Below, one piece after another: positions 1 to 7,509 of a stretch of DNA of 64,000 bases. The stretch is from Opitutaceae bacterium. GTDB taxonomy: Bacteria > Verrucomicrobiota > Verrucomicrobiia > Opitutales > Opitutaceae. The DNA is taken from NCBI GenBank assembly GCA_028284385.1, contig JANQRT010000002.1:1-64000 (forward strand), read 5' to 3'. The notes beneath the pieces are model-generated. The model made no database searches, was not told the DNA's origin, and saw only the letters and a program-made list of their open reading frames with translations. A program made the position numbers and the translations under genes. How positions within the stretch are numbered: the stretch's first letter is position 1; every line of letters begins with the position of its first letter.

Positions 1-42
1 TGGCGGCGTTTTGAGTTTTGGCGAGAAGGCGACGTTTTGCGA

Positions 43-1299
43 TTAGCGCGACGCGATGGCGCTTGCTGTTTCGGTTGAGAGTACTGAGTTTACGAATACG
101 CCAGGGCGTACGCGTTGCAGGCCGTTTACGATCACGCGGTCGCCGGGTTGGAGTCCGGTTTGGATCTCGCGGAGAGCGCCGCGAGCGGAGCCGAGGGTGA
201 CACTGCGGTATTGGACCTGGCTGTTGGCGTCCACGGTGAGTACGAACTTCTGGCTTTGGTCGGTGCCGATGGAGCGTTCGCGGACGAGGACGCGGTTTTC
301 CTCTTTGGAGAGGGGCAGGCGGACCCGAGCGAAGAGTCCGGGGAGCAGTTCGCCGTTCGGATCCTCGAAGGCGAGACGGAGCTGAAGGCTGCCGGTGCTG
401 GTATTGACTTGATTGTCGAGCGATTCGACGTAGCCGATCCGGTTGAAATGATCCTCGTTGCTGAGTCGCATTTCGACAGGCACCTGGCCGTTAGCATTGG
501 TCTTTATGGCGCCGTCGGCGAGGCGTTGACGAAAGCTCAGAGCGGTGGACTCGTCGACATCGACGTAGACGTAGGCCTTGCCGCTAGCAACGATAGTGGC
601 CAATGGCGTAGCGGCGTTCGCGTTGCCAGAGACAAGGTTCCCCCTGGTGACTAGAGCGCGACTGATGCGACCGGTGATAGGAGCTTTAACCTGGGTACGT
701 TCGAGTTCGATGGCGGCATTTTGTAGCGCAGCTTGGGCAAGTTGGGTACGGGCGGTGGCTTGTTGAGCGGACGAGCGGCGGACCTCGAACTCATCCCGAG
801 AGATGGCTTTGGCAGCGAAGAGGTTTTGCGCCCTTTCCGCTTGCTTGGCGGTTTGCTCGGCGTGAGCTTGAGCTTCGGTGAGAGCGGCTTGGGCTGCGTC
901 GAAATTGGCTTGGAAGGTTTGAGCATCGATCTCGAAGAGCACTTGCCCCTCTTCAACTATATCTCCGGCAGAGAAGGCGACACGCTCGATGCGGCCAGAT
1001 ACTTGAGGGCTGAGATGTACGGTCTCCGTGGCATCGACACGGCCGGTAAACTCTTCCACGTGAGAGAGCAGCTTTTGTTGAGCAAGCTCAACGGTAACGA
1101 CTGGCAGGGCGGGAGCGACCGCCTCAGTTTCGGCCTCGTTGGGAAGCATGGCATAGACGCCTCCCGCGATTAAGCTGAGTCCAAGGGCGGTGTAGGCCAA
1201 GCGCTTGTAGCGGCGAATCGGCTTTGCGCCTCGTGAGACAATTTCAGCAGGTGTAGACTTCGAGCGAGAAGTGACGGTGGGTGTATCGAGTGGTTTCAT
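43..1299 (-). CDS. RND efflux pump periplasmic adaptor (MFP) subunit
   Basis: A 418-residue membrane-fusion protein that would link an inner-membrane RND pump to an outer-membrane channel. It has an N-terminal cytoplasmic stretch, one membrane anchor at about residues 33-52, a lipoyl-type half motif (HLSPQVSGRIERV), an alpha-helical hairpin rich in Ala/Gln/Glu (about 130-200), the second lipoyl half (VKAPITGRISRALV), and a beta-barrel and membrane-proximal domain. This is the AcrA/MexE order. The TetR gene lies just upstream on the same strand, and both promoters carry the same operator, so it is probably repressed by that TetR. The RND permease expected next would lie left of the window. Family assignment is firm; the substrate is unknown. 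Confidence 0.93.
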   Translation of the reverse strand: MKPLDTPTVTSRSKSTPAEIVSRGAKPIRRYKRLAYTALGLSLIAGGVYAMLPNEAETEAVAPALPVVTVELAQQKLLSHVEEFTGRVDATETVHLSPQVSGRIERVAFSAGDIVEEGQVLFEIDAQTFQANFDAAQAALTEAQAHAEQTAKQAERAQNLFAAKAISRDEFEVRRSSAQQATARTQLAQAALQNAAIELERTQVKAPITGRISRALVTRGNLVSGNANAATPLATIVASGKAYVYVDVDESTALSFRQRLADGAIKTNANGQVPVEMRLSNEDHFNRIGYVESLDNQVNTSTGSLQLRLAFEDPNGELLPGLFARVRLPLSKEENRVLVRERSIGTDQSQKFVLTVDANSQVQYRSVTLGSARGALREIQTGLQPGDRVIVNGLQRVRPGVFVNSVLSTETASAIASR

Positions 1300-1314
1300 G
1301 ATTCTAAGTATTTA

Positions 1315-1334
1315 ATAGTTGACTAGTTGTCTAT
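1315..1334 (-). promoter_or_regulatory. putative TetR operator in the efflux-adaptor promoter
   Basis: The 20-mer ATAGTTGACTAGTTGTCTAT lies 16 bases upstream of the adaptor start codon. It matches the site at 2012-2031 at 18 of 20 positions and has ATAG/CTAT outer ends plus inner GAC/GTC. Its place between the TetR terminator and the adaptor start suits a repressor site. Binding is inferred. Confidence 0.7.
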
Positions 1335-1343
1335 AAATTTGGC

Positions 1344-1371
1344 TAAAAAAAGCCCGCACACGGAGGTGCGG
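1344..1371 (-). terminator. rho-independent terminator of the TetR gene
   Basis: On the minus strand the stem CCGCAC/GTGCGG (1354-1359 with 1366-1371) with a 6-base loop is followed by a run of T residues (complement of 1344-1351). It ends the TetR transcript before the adaptor promoter, so the two genes are probably separate transcripts. Confidence 0.8.
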
Positions 1372-1393
1372 ATGCTCGTAAAAGTGCGTTTGT

Positions 1394-1999
1394 CTAGACG
1401 GCGACCGGAGCGGTAAGAAGCGCTCTGACGCGCGGAGCTAGGCTTTTAATGGGTTCTAGGCTGTTGAGGATTCGCGATTGGACCAAGGAGCCTTCGATGA
1501 AGGCCCAGATGGCGCTAGCCTGTTCTGAAACGTCGCGGTCGGACAAAGCTCCCTCGGCGATGGCGTCTCGGATGGCGGATTCGAAGTAGCGTCGCTTGTG
1601 GCTTAACAGTCCGCGCATGCATTTCGCTACGCGTTCGTCCACGAATGAGACTTCGGAAGCGAGAGAAAGAAATGGGCAACCGGGCACTTTGCCGTACTTT
1701 TCGGTCAGTTCCTTCTGGTATTCGTAGCCATTGGCGAAATAGGCGTCGAAGCGCTCCAGAGGTTTGTTCGCGGGAGAGAAGTGCTTGTCCAGGATGGGTT
1801 TGCTCTCGTTTTCCCATTGATATTCAAGAGCTTCGACGACGAGGTCCTCCTTGGATTGGAAGTAATAGTAGAAGCTGCCCTTTTTGACTTCGGCCCGCTT
1901 GCAGATCTCGTCGATGCGCAGTGTGCCGAAACTGCCTTCCCAGATCATGTCTAAGACGGCGGCGATCATTCGTTCTTTGGCATCTGATGTACGTCCCAT
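1394..1999 (-). CDS. TetR/AcrR family transcriptional regulator
   Basis: A 201-residue TetR-type repressor. The N-terminal helix-turn-helix spans about residues 10-55, with the typical recognition region VKKGSFYYYFQSKEDLV. The C-terminal ligand domain has the GCPFLSLASE stretch seen in the subgroup near efflux and oxidoreductase genes. It precedes an RND adaptor gene on the same strand, and one copy of a shared 20-bp site sits in each promoter, so autoregulation and control of the pump are the simplest reading. The ligand cannot be deduced. It has its own terminator at 1344-1371. Confidence 0.92.
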   Translation of the reverse strand: MGRTSDAKERMIAAVLDMIWEGSFGTLRIDEICKRAEVKKGSFYYYFQSKEDLVVEALEYQWENESKPILDKHFSPANKPLERFDAYFANGYEYQKELTEKYGKVPGCPFLSLASEVSFVDERVAKCMRGLLSHKRRYFESAIRDAIAEGALSDRDVSEQASAIWAFIEGSLVQSRILNSLEPIKSLAPRVRALLTAPVAV

Positions 2000-2011
2000 G
2001 GTTCCAAAGTG

Positions 2012-2031
2012 ATAGTTGACTATTCGTCTAT
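2012..2031 (-). promoter_or_regulatory. putative TetR operator in its own promoter
   Basis: ATAGTTGACTATTCGTCTAT lies 12 bases upstream of the TetR start codon. It differs from the 1315-1334 site at only two central positions. On the minus strand it overlaps a TTTACA-like -35 element, as expected for autorepression. Confidence 0.7.
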
Positions 2032-2254
2032 GTAAAGCCCTTTTTTGAAAAAATCCGTTTTTTTTAATTGGATCGCGTTCGCTCGATGGCGCTAAGCGAG
2101 GTTAATCGAAACGAATCTGCTTCCGACTTTGCATCCGAGTGCCTAGCTCTTTACCTGGCACCGTTTTGGTCGGCCGAGAAGCGGTCAGCACGCCTCCGTT
2201 GCTTCGGCAAGGGAAGCCGGCTCTCCGTCCTTTGGACATGGGTAGCATACTGAG

Positions 2255-2270
2255 ATTCGCTTGAGCGAAT
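2255..2270 (-). terminator. possible terminator hairpin after the ADH/ALDH operon
   Basis: ATTCGCT/AGCGAAT with a two-base loop, extended by GAG/CTC across one bulged base, lies 9 bases past the stop of the STAS-like gene. There is no clear T run after it, so it may only be a 3'-end stabilising hairpin. Confidence 0.35.
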
Positions 2271-2278
2271 ACTCTGAA

Positions 2279-2665
2279 TTATGTATTCACAGGAAGCCTT
2301 CGATCCATCCAATCATTCGCATCTCTGACTTTGTGGAATAGTTTAGCTTCCCATGAAGATAGCGAATTAACTTTTTCCGTAAATGTCGTCAAAGGTTTGA
2401 AATCGATTTTCGGCGGAACCAGAATCGCTACCTTGACGTTGGGTTTAGTGAAGCTCTGGCCAATTGCATAGGCAGAGCACAAAACGACGTCATTTTTGGA
2501 TACACTCAGCTTATCAACCGATCTGCCGTCCCATAAAATGGAGTCGAGTTTGTCTACTTTGGGGTCTTTGTATATTTCAAGAACCCCCTTTTGCGTTTCA
2601 GTATCGACAATGCCATGCAGCTTTATGGTTAGAGACTTGTCATTCCATGTTAAGTTGTAACCCAT
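2279..2665 (-). CDS. SpoIIAA/STAS-like domain protein, uncharacterised
   Basis: A 128-residue cytoplasmic protein with the short beta-alpha pattern of SpoIIAA-like proteins: a GIVDTETQKGVLEIY opening, a central DSILWDGRSVDKL strand-turn and a C-terminal WMDRRLP helix. A good ribosome binding site (GGGAGGTG) lies just ahead of the ATG. It starts 42 bases after the aldehyde dehydrogenase stop on the same strand and is probably the last gene of the alcohol/aldehyde dehydrogenase operon. Members of this fold often bind lipids or partner proteins; the role here is not known. The family call is tentative, but the gene looks real. Confidence 0.7.
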   Translation of the reverse strand: MGYNLTWNDKSLTIKLHGIVDTETQKGVLEIYKDPKVDKLDSILWDGRSVDKLSVSKNDVVLCSAYAIGQSFTKPNVKVAILVPPKIDFKPLTTFTEKVNSLSSWEAKLFHKVRDANDWMDRRLPVNT

Positions 2666-2707
2666 ACTTTCACCTCCCGGTACGTTTCAGCTAGATCGAT
2701 TCACTTT

Positions 2708-4102
2708 TTATCCGAGTTTTCTGATCAGGTTCATCTGCCGGTCGGAGTGACCGTAGTATTTCAGATCGAGTTCGATTAGGTTAGATTTCTCCAGGATCGG
2801 TTTGAGATGCGAGAAGCACTCGAAACTGAATTCGCCGTGATAGCGACCCATGCCGCTATTGCCTACTCCTCCAAACGGAAGATTTGTATTCGTATTTTGC
2901 ATAACGGCATCGTTGATCGCTCCGCTCCCGAATGGGATTTCTCGAAGAAAACGTTCCTTGGTGATCTTGTCGTTCGAAAACAAGTATCCTGCTAGCGGCT
3001 TCTCCAGGCTTTTGACGATATCAAAGGCTTCGTCGAGCGTTTCATAATCGATTACTGCAATGATGGGGCCGAAAATTTCGTCCTTCATTACTGCATCGTC
3101 CGGTGAAACGTTGTGTAATACGGTTGGCTGGATAACGCGTTCTTCACGATCTGATTTGCCGCCGTAGTAAACTTTATCGGGATCGATCAACGCAGTCACG
3201 CGATCGAAATTTCGTTCATTGATTATCCGAACGAAGTTTCCGTTCTCTACCGAGTAATTGTGCTTCTCGATTTCCTCGACAATTCGTTCGAGGACGTCGT
3301 TCTTCATGCTATTGTGTACGAGAATATAATCTGGAGCGAGGCATAGCTGTCCTGAGTTTATGAACTTCGCCCAGACGAGACGCTTAACGCCGACTTCGAC
3401 TGAAGCATCCTCCGCAAAAATCGCAGGATTCTTTCCTCCTAATTCCAAAGTGACGTTGGTCAGATGGGGAGCTGCTGCTTGATTGACTATTTTCCCGACT
3501 TGAGGGCTTCCTGTGAAGAAAATCTTATCCCAGCGTTGATTGAGCAAAGCGGTTGTTTCGGGTATTCCTCCTTCAACTACTCGCAGATAATTGGGATCGA
3601 AGTTTTCGTTGATAATTCTAGCCATAATCCGGCTGGTTTCCACCGGAAGTTCGCTCGGTTTAAGTACCGTTGTGTTGCCGGCTACCATAGATCCAACCAC
3701 CGGTGTGAGCGACAGGTTGTAGGGAAAGTTCCAGGCTCCAATCACCAGCGTTACACCAAGCGGCTCAGGCACTATATAGCTTTTGCCGGGCTGGTTCAGC
3801 AGGTTGGTAGGCACTCTCCGGGGTTTGGCCCATTTCTTCACATTCTTTATCGCATCCTCAAGTTCCTCGAATAGCGGAAACAGTTCCGTGAGCTGAGTAT
3901 GGTGCTTCGACTTGCCAAAGTCCTTCTCAATAGCCTCGTAGAGTTCATCCTCATGACTGCGGAGAAGATCTCTAAGCTTCTCAAGTTGACTGACACGAAA
4001 CTCTACTGGCAGAGTTGCATTGCTGCGGAAGTATTGGCGTTGATTGCCGACGAGTTGTTCGATTTCAGACTCTGGTGTAGTGACTGTTTCTTGCGTGTTC
4101 AT
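2708..4102 (-). CDS. NAD(P)-dependent aldehyde dehydrogenase, class 3-like
   Basis: A 464-residue ALDH that oxidises aldehydes to carboxylic acids in the cytoplasm. Visible are the PWNFP-like GAWNFPYNLSL motif (about 122-132), the cofactor loop FTGSPQVGK (196-204), the general base Glu220 in LELGGK and the catalytic Cys254 in SGQLC. Length and the C-terminal FGGVGNSGMGRYHGEFSF match the ALDH3/coniferyl-aldehyde dehydrogenase group, which lacks an N-terminal extension. It follows the TetR gene by 76 bases and an Fe-type alcohol dehydrogenase, so alcohol made into aldehyde is probably passed on to the acid. The physiological substrate is not known. Confidence 0.95.
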   Translation of the reverse strand: MNTQETVTTPESEIEQLVGNQRQYFRSNATLPVEFRVSQLEKLRDLLRSHEDELYEAIEKDFGKSKHHTQLTELFPLFEELEDAIKNVKKWAKPRRVPTNLLNQPGKSYIVPEPLGVTLVIGAWNFPYNLSLTPVVGSMVAGNTTVLKPSELPVETSRIMARIINENFDPNYLRVVEGGIPETTALLNQRWDKIFFTGSPQVGKIVNQAAAPHLTNVTLELGGKNPAIFAEDASVEVGVKRLVWAKFINSGQLCLAPDYILVHNSMKNDVLERIVEEIEKHNYSVENGNFVRIINERNFDRVTALIDPDKVYYGGKSDREERVIQPTVLHNVSPDDAVMKDEIFGPIIAVIDYETLDEAFDIVKSLEKPLAGYLFSNDKITKERFLREIPFGSGAINDAVMQNTNTNLPFGGVGNSGMGRYHGEFSFECFSHLKPILEKSNLIELDLKYYGHSDRQMNLIRKLG

Positions 4103-4178
4103 TTTTTTGTTTCCTCCGTGATAATTTATATATTTCAGAACATACGTATTAAAAAACTGGATTCAGTTCGAATTTGAT

Positions 4179-4811
4179 TTATGCTGATGACTCAGCCCGA
4201 AAATGGTCTAGGAATATATTGACTGCCGATCTCACCGCTTCATCTCGCTCAAGTGGCGTGGCAGCCCTTTGGCCCCACATTAGCTCCGGCCAGAAAACGA
4301 CTTCCTTGATCAGGCCGACGAATTGAGCAGCGGCTTTATCAGGATTCGGAACATTCAATCGACCGTCCTCGTTTCCCGCATCGATCCAGCGAGTGATATT
4401 GGCTCGAAGCTCTCCTTGTTGCTCGAACGCGGATTCCGCCCACTCCTTCGATCGAATGAGACGGGAAATCACCACTCTCGATAGGTTCATAAAATCCTCC
4501 CCAGTTACCGTGTCGGCGAAGATTCTTCCTATCACTTCAAGCTGTCTTTCGAGCGGCTCCTCGCTTGAGTATTCGAAGGATTCCATTTCTCCGATATGGA
4601 ATATAAGCTGGTTGAGGATCGCTTGAAACAGATCGTCCTTACTCGGAAAGTGATTATATACTGTCGTCTTGGAAACGTTGGCGACCTCAGCGATTCGATC
4701 CATGCTCGTTCCCGAGAAGCCGGCCGCGCAGAATTCGTGCGTAGCGGCTTTGAGGATCGCTGCTTGTTTTGGGGTCATCGTTTTCGCCTCTTTCTTAGCT
4801 TTCGTTTGCAT
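4179..4811 (-). CDS. TetR/AcrR family regulator of the alcohol/aldehyde dehydrogenase operon
   Basis: A 210-residue repressor. The HTH covers about residues 15-60, with GFSGTSMDRIAEVANVSK and the TVYNHFPSKDDLF recognition helix. The C-terminal part resembles the AefR-like TetR domain (ADTVTGEDFMNLSRVVISR, then a WPELMWG stretch). It sits between the alcohol dehydrogenase (66 bases upstream) and the aldehyde dehydrogenase (76 bases downstream) on the same strand. The only strong operator nearby is the double inverted repeat at 6198-6241 ahead of the operon, its likely target. Confidence 0.92.
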   Translation of the reverse strand: MQTKAKKEAKTMTPKQAAILKAATHEFCAAGFSGTSMDRIAEVANVSKTTVYNHFPSKDDLFQAILNQLIFHIGEMESFEYSSEEPLERQLEVIGRIFADTVTGEDFMNLSRVVISRLIRSKEWAESAFEQQGELRANITRWIDAGNEDGRLNVPNPDKAAAQFVGLIKEVVFWPELMWGQRAATPLERDEAVRSAVNIFLDHFRAESSA

Positions 4812-4877
4812 GGTGTAGCGGTTATTTTAATTATATTTTGGTTACGAAATTTTCGGAACAGTTTACCCGACGATCTC

Positions 4878-6164
4878 TTATGCGACAGCCACGTTTTTCG
4901 AGATACGACTATCCTCCTCGACCGGTGGAAATTCGATGGAAGCGCTATCTTCCTCCGAAAACTCTCCCGCTTTAAGCATGTTTAGGATCTCAATACAGTC
5001 TTCGGAATTCAGCATCTTGGGAACTGGGAAGTTGAACGAGGCTTCCTTGATGGCGTTTCCGGCAATCGTCTCGAAATCGTCCTCCTTCATTTCTGGAAAA
5101 GCCGTAGGCAGGTCCAGCTGTATTGAAAGTGCCCTTACTTGTTCGATGAAGAGATCAGCGAGAGGCTCGTCTCCTTTGCCCTCGTCGGCGATTCCCGTTG
5201 CTCTAGCGAGCTTGGCCAGGGCGGGAGCGGCCTTGGAGATTGAGGCTCGTAGAACATGCGGAAGAATAACGGCGTTCGCAGTGCCATGCGGAATTCCGTA
5301 GAATGCCGTAATCTGGTGAGATATGGCATGGACGAATCCTAATCCTGACCTTGAAAAGGCTATGCCAGCTTCATAGGAGGCCACAGCCATTTTCTCTCTG
5401 GCATCCAAACCCTGTCCCTCGTTGTAGGCTTTCGGTAGATACTCGAAGATCGTGGATATCGCTGATTCGGCGAGTTCCTCGGACCTCTTGTCGGAAATCT
5501 TTGAAATGTAACTCTCAATGGCATGGGTCAATGCATCCATTCCAGTCGCTGCGGTAAATTTCGGTGGAAGAGTGAGAGTCGCATTAGGATCCAAGGCTAT
5601 GGCGAGCGGAACGATCTTGTGGTCGAACAAGAAGAGCTTCTGGTGGGTTTCTGGGTCTGACAACACCGCAGCATTGGTAACCTCCGAACCAGATCCAGAA
5701 GTGGTTGGGACGACGAAGAGAGGAAGCGCTCTGCCCTTCACCTTGAACAGGCCTATCAGCTTCCGAGCCGGAGCATTGCTTCCGACTTGAGCAGCTATTC
5801 CCTTCGCGGCGTCGATTACCGAACCGCCGCCAAAAGCGTAGATCGCCCCGCAATTCTTGCTGCGGCACAACTCAGCGCCTCGCTCCACGATATCCAGCGA
5901 AGGATTTGGCGGAACGTCGGAGAATATCTCCACATGAATGCCTCTGCTGCGAAAGACTTCGATAATGGGGTCGATTTTCTTTTCAGCTACAAAGTACTTG
6001 CTAGTAATCAGAAGAACTGACTCCAGATTGTCGCTGGCGACATGGCGGGCTAGTTCCTGGATGGATCCGGCTCCACGGAATACTCTTGGCTCGGGTATTG
6101 GGTAAAAACGCAGTAATGATTTCAGCGCTAAGGTGAGTCCGTAATTTGTGATTTGGTTTTTCAT
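4878..6164 (-). CDS. iron-containing alcohol dehydrogenase
   Basis: A 428-residue group III NAD(P)-dependent alcohol dehydrogenase. The dinucleotide-binding signature FGGGSVIDAAKGIA is at 111-124 and PTTSGSGSEVTNAAV at 153-167. The metal site is complete: Asp210 and His214 in GMDALTHAIES, His283 in HAISHQ and His293 in GIPHGTAN. It is first in a leftward operon with TetR, ALDH and a STAS-like protein. Chained to the ALDH it would take an alcohol to an acid. The family also includes maleylacetate and lactaldehyde/propanediol reductases, so direction and substrate are open. Confidence 0.94.
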   Translation of the reverse strand: MKNQITNYGLTLALKSLLRFYPIPEPRVFRGAGSIQELARHVASDNLESVLLITSKYFVAEKKIDPIIEVFRSRGIHVEIFSDVPPNPSLDIVERGAELCRSKNCGAIYAFGGGSVIDAAKGIAAQVGSNAPARKLIGLFKVKGRALPLFVVPTTSGSGSEVTNAAVLSDPETHQKLFLFDHKIVPLAIALDPNATLTLPPKFTAATGMDALTHAIESYISKISDKRSEELAESAISTIFEYLPKAYNEGQGLDAREKMAVASYEAGIAFSRSGLGFVHAISHQITAFYGIPHGTANAVILPHVLRASISKAAPALAKLARATGIADEGKGDEPLADLFIEQVRALSIQLDLPTAFPEMKEDDFETIAGNAIKEASFNFPVPKMLNSEDCIEILNMLKAGEFSEEDSASIEFPPVEEDSRISKNVAVA

Positions 6165-6197
6165 TTTTCTAATTCGAGCAGTTGTTTGGCGAAATTA

Positions 6198-6241
6198 AAC
6201 TGTACCGTTCAGTAAATATAAATGTACTAAACGGTACAGTT
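6198..6241 (-). promoter_or_regulatory. twin TetR-type operator ahead of the alcohol dehydrogenase operon
   Basis: Two 17-base arms, 6198-6214 and 6225-6241, are reverse complements at 16 of 17 positions. Each contains CTGTACCGTT or its complement, and each arm is itself partly palindromic (ACTG...CAGT). The element lies 34 bases upstream of the alcohol dehydrogenase ATG. This is typical of tandem TetR dimers; binding by the 4179-4811 protein is inferred. Confidence 0.75.
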
Positions 6242-6280
6242 CAGTCTAAGTCAACTACTATTTTCGATTTTCGCAGAAAA

Positions 6281-6420
6281 ATGAAAGGCCTCTTCAAGCT
6301 TGGCGTTGTCTGGATTAGCTTTAGCGAGTTATCGGTCTAAGGGCTGATATGCATGGTATCGAAAGCTGTTTTCAGACTATCGGTTGGGCTGAGAACGCGG
6401 ATTTTCCGCATGGGAGAGTG
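6281..6420 (+). pseudogene. decayed 5' fragment of a sugar-phosphate isomerase/epimerase gene
   Basis: From the ATG at 6281 the reading MKGLFKLGVVWISFSEL closely matches the N-terminus of the intact isomerase at 14002 (MKSLFKLGLVSISFRAL). A stop follows after 19 codons. Past a frameshift, HGIE and then ENADFPHGR align with the QGIEWGG and HVPHGD region of the intact copy. The rest is missing and the AraC gene follows. This is a relic of a second isomerase, so the locus once carried a longer sugar gene. Confidence 0.7.
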
Positions 6421-6510
6421 TTACTCCCAACCGTTTTCTCTGGGATGAATCGCTTCAAATTCCGTCATTTTGGCTGTATACAGGGAAAATTGATCTAGGA
6501 TATTTCAACC

Positions 6511-7389
6511 GTGCCTAATCGCTATCAAGATATCTATCCTGAAGATCCTCTGCTAAAGAGCGAGGATTTGGGTTCCACGACTGCCAGAGAGTTGCTTACG
6601 CTTGAATTCTTCGAGGCCGAACCGGGAGCGATGCCTCATCAAGTTTTCGAGCAACATCATATTTTGATAAACTTGCGGGATGAGCCGACTCGCGTCGAAA
6701 ACTGGCGGGACGGAGCGCATCGTGATTTTGAATACAGGAAAAATGAAATTGTTGTCACTCCGGCAGGCATCCGGTCGGGTTGGCGATGGTATGAAAAATC
6801 CAAAGTGATCGTCATTACTCTGGAGCCGGAAAAGCTGGAGGCCTTCGCTCAGAATGAGCTGGGCGTTTTGCTGGGCGGCGAACAATTGAAAAGCATCCCG
6901 CAATTCGTTGACATGGATATCACGCAGGCTGCGGTAATGCTCATGGAGGCGCTTAAAAGCGATATTGGCTCGGACGTAATGTTTGAAAGTTTCGCGCGCG
7001 TTTTCCTGACGAAACTAATTCAGAAATACGGGTTGAAGCATGAGAAGAAGTTCGATTTCTCCTCGGGATTCACATCCAGACATTATAAACGCGTGTTTGA
7101 TCACGTCCGCAAAAATTACGGAGGTGAGATTAATCTGGATACAATGGCGCAACATGCTGGACTGAGCGCCTCCCACTTTTCGCGCTTGTTCAAGAAGACC
7201 ATCGGTCAAAGTCCTCATCAATTCTTGATGGCTTTCAGAGTCGAGCGAGCAAAGGAAAAGCTGGAGCGAAAAGACCTTCCTATGATCGACATCGCGCTTT
7301 CCTGCGGCTTTGCGGACCAGGCCCATTTCTCCAGGGTGTTCAAGCAGATCGTTGGTCAGGCGCCCAAAGAGTACCGGTCTTCGCTATAG
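6511..7389 (+). CDS. AraC family transcriptional regulator
   Basis: A 292-residue regulator starting at GTG; no upstream ATG is in frame. The N-terminal about 170 residues form a cupin-like ligand/dimer domain. The C-terminal about 100 residues are the double HTH of AraC proteins: INLDTMAQHAGLSASHFSRLFKKTIGQSPHQFL, then DIALSCGFADQAHFSRVFKQIVGQAPKEYR, the latter matching the AraC signature. A strong terminator follows at 7412. The next two genes on the same strand (hydrolase and SnoaL-like protein) are the most likely targets. The inducer is unknown. Confidence 0.93.
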   Translation: MPNRYQDIYPEDPLLKSEDLGSTTARELLTLEFFEAEPGAMPHQVFEQHHILINLRDEPTRVENWRDGAHRDFEYRKNEIVVTPAGIRSGWRWYEKSKVIVITLEPEKLEAFAQNELGVLLGGEQLKSIPQFVDMDITQAAVMLMEALKSDIGSDVMFESFARVFLTKLIQKYGLKHEKKFDFSSGFTSRHYKRVFDHVRKNYGGEINLDTMAQHAGLSASHFSRLFKKTIGQSPHQFLMAFRVERAKEKLERKDLPMIDIALSCGFADQAHFSRVFKQIVGQAPKEYRSSL

Positions 7390-7411
7390 CAGGAATCTTC
7401 AAATTTTTGGC

Positions 7412-7440
7412 AGGCTGCTTCAAGACTGAAGCAGCCTTTC
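7412..7440 (+). terminator. rho-independent terminator after the AraC gene
   Basis: A perfect 11-base stem (7412-7422 with 7427-7437) with the four-base loop AGAC is followed by TTTCTCCTT. It separates the AraC transcript from the hydrolase gene. Confidence 0.85.
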
Positions 7441-7509
7441 TCCTTATAGTAGGTGGAGTGATGAGCGGAAAGAGCATCACCTGAAAAATTAAGAGAAAAG
7501 GAGAAACCG

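Noticed and set aside
2068..2253. 61-codon plus-strand ORF between the two leftward operons
   Set aside because: No ribosome binding site, no recognisable motif, and it overlaps the TetR promoter region.
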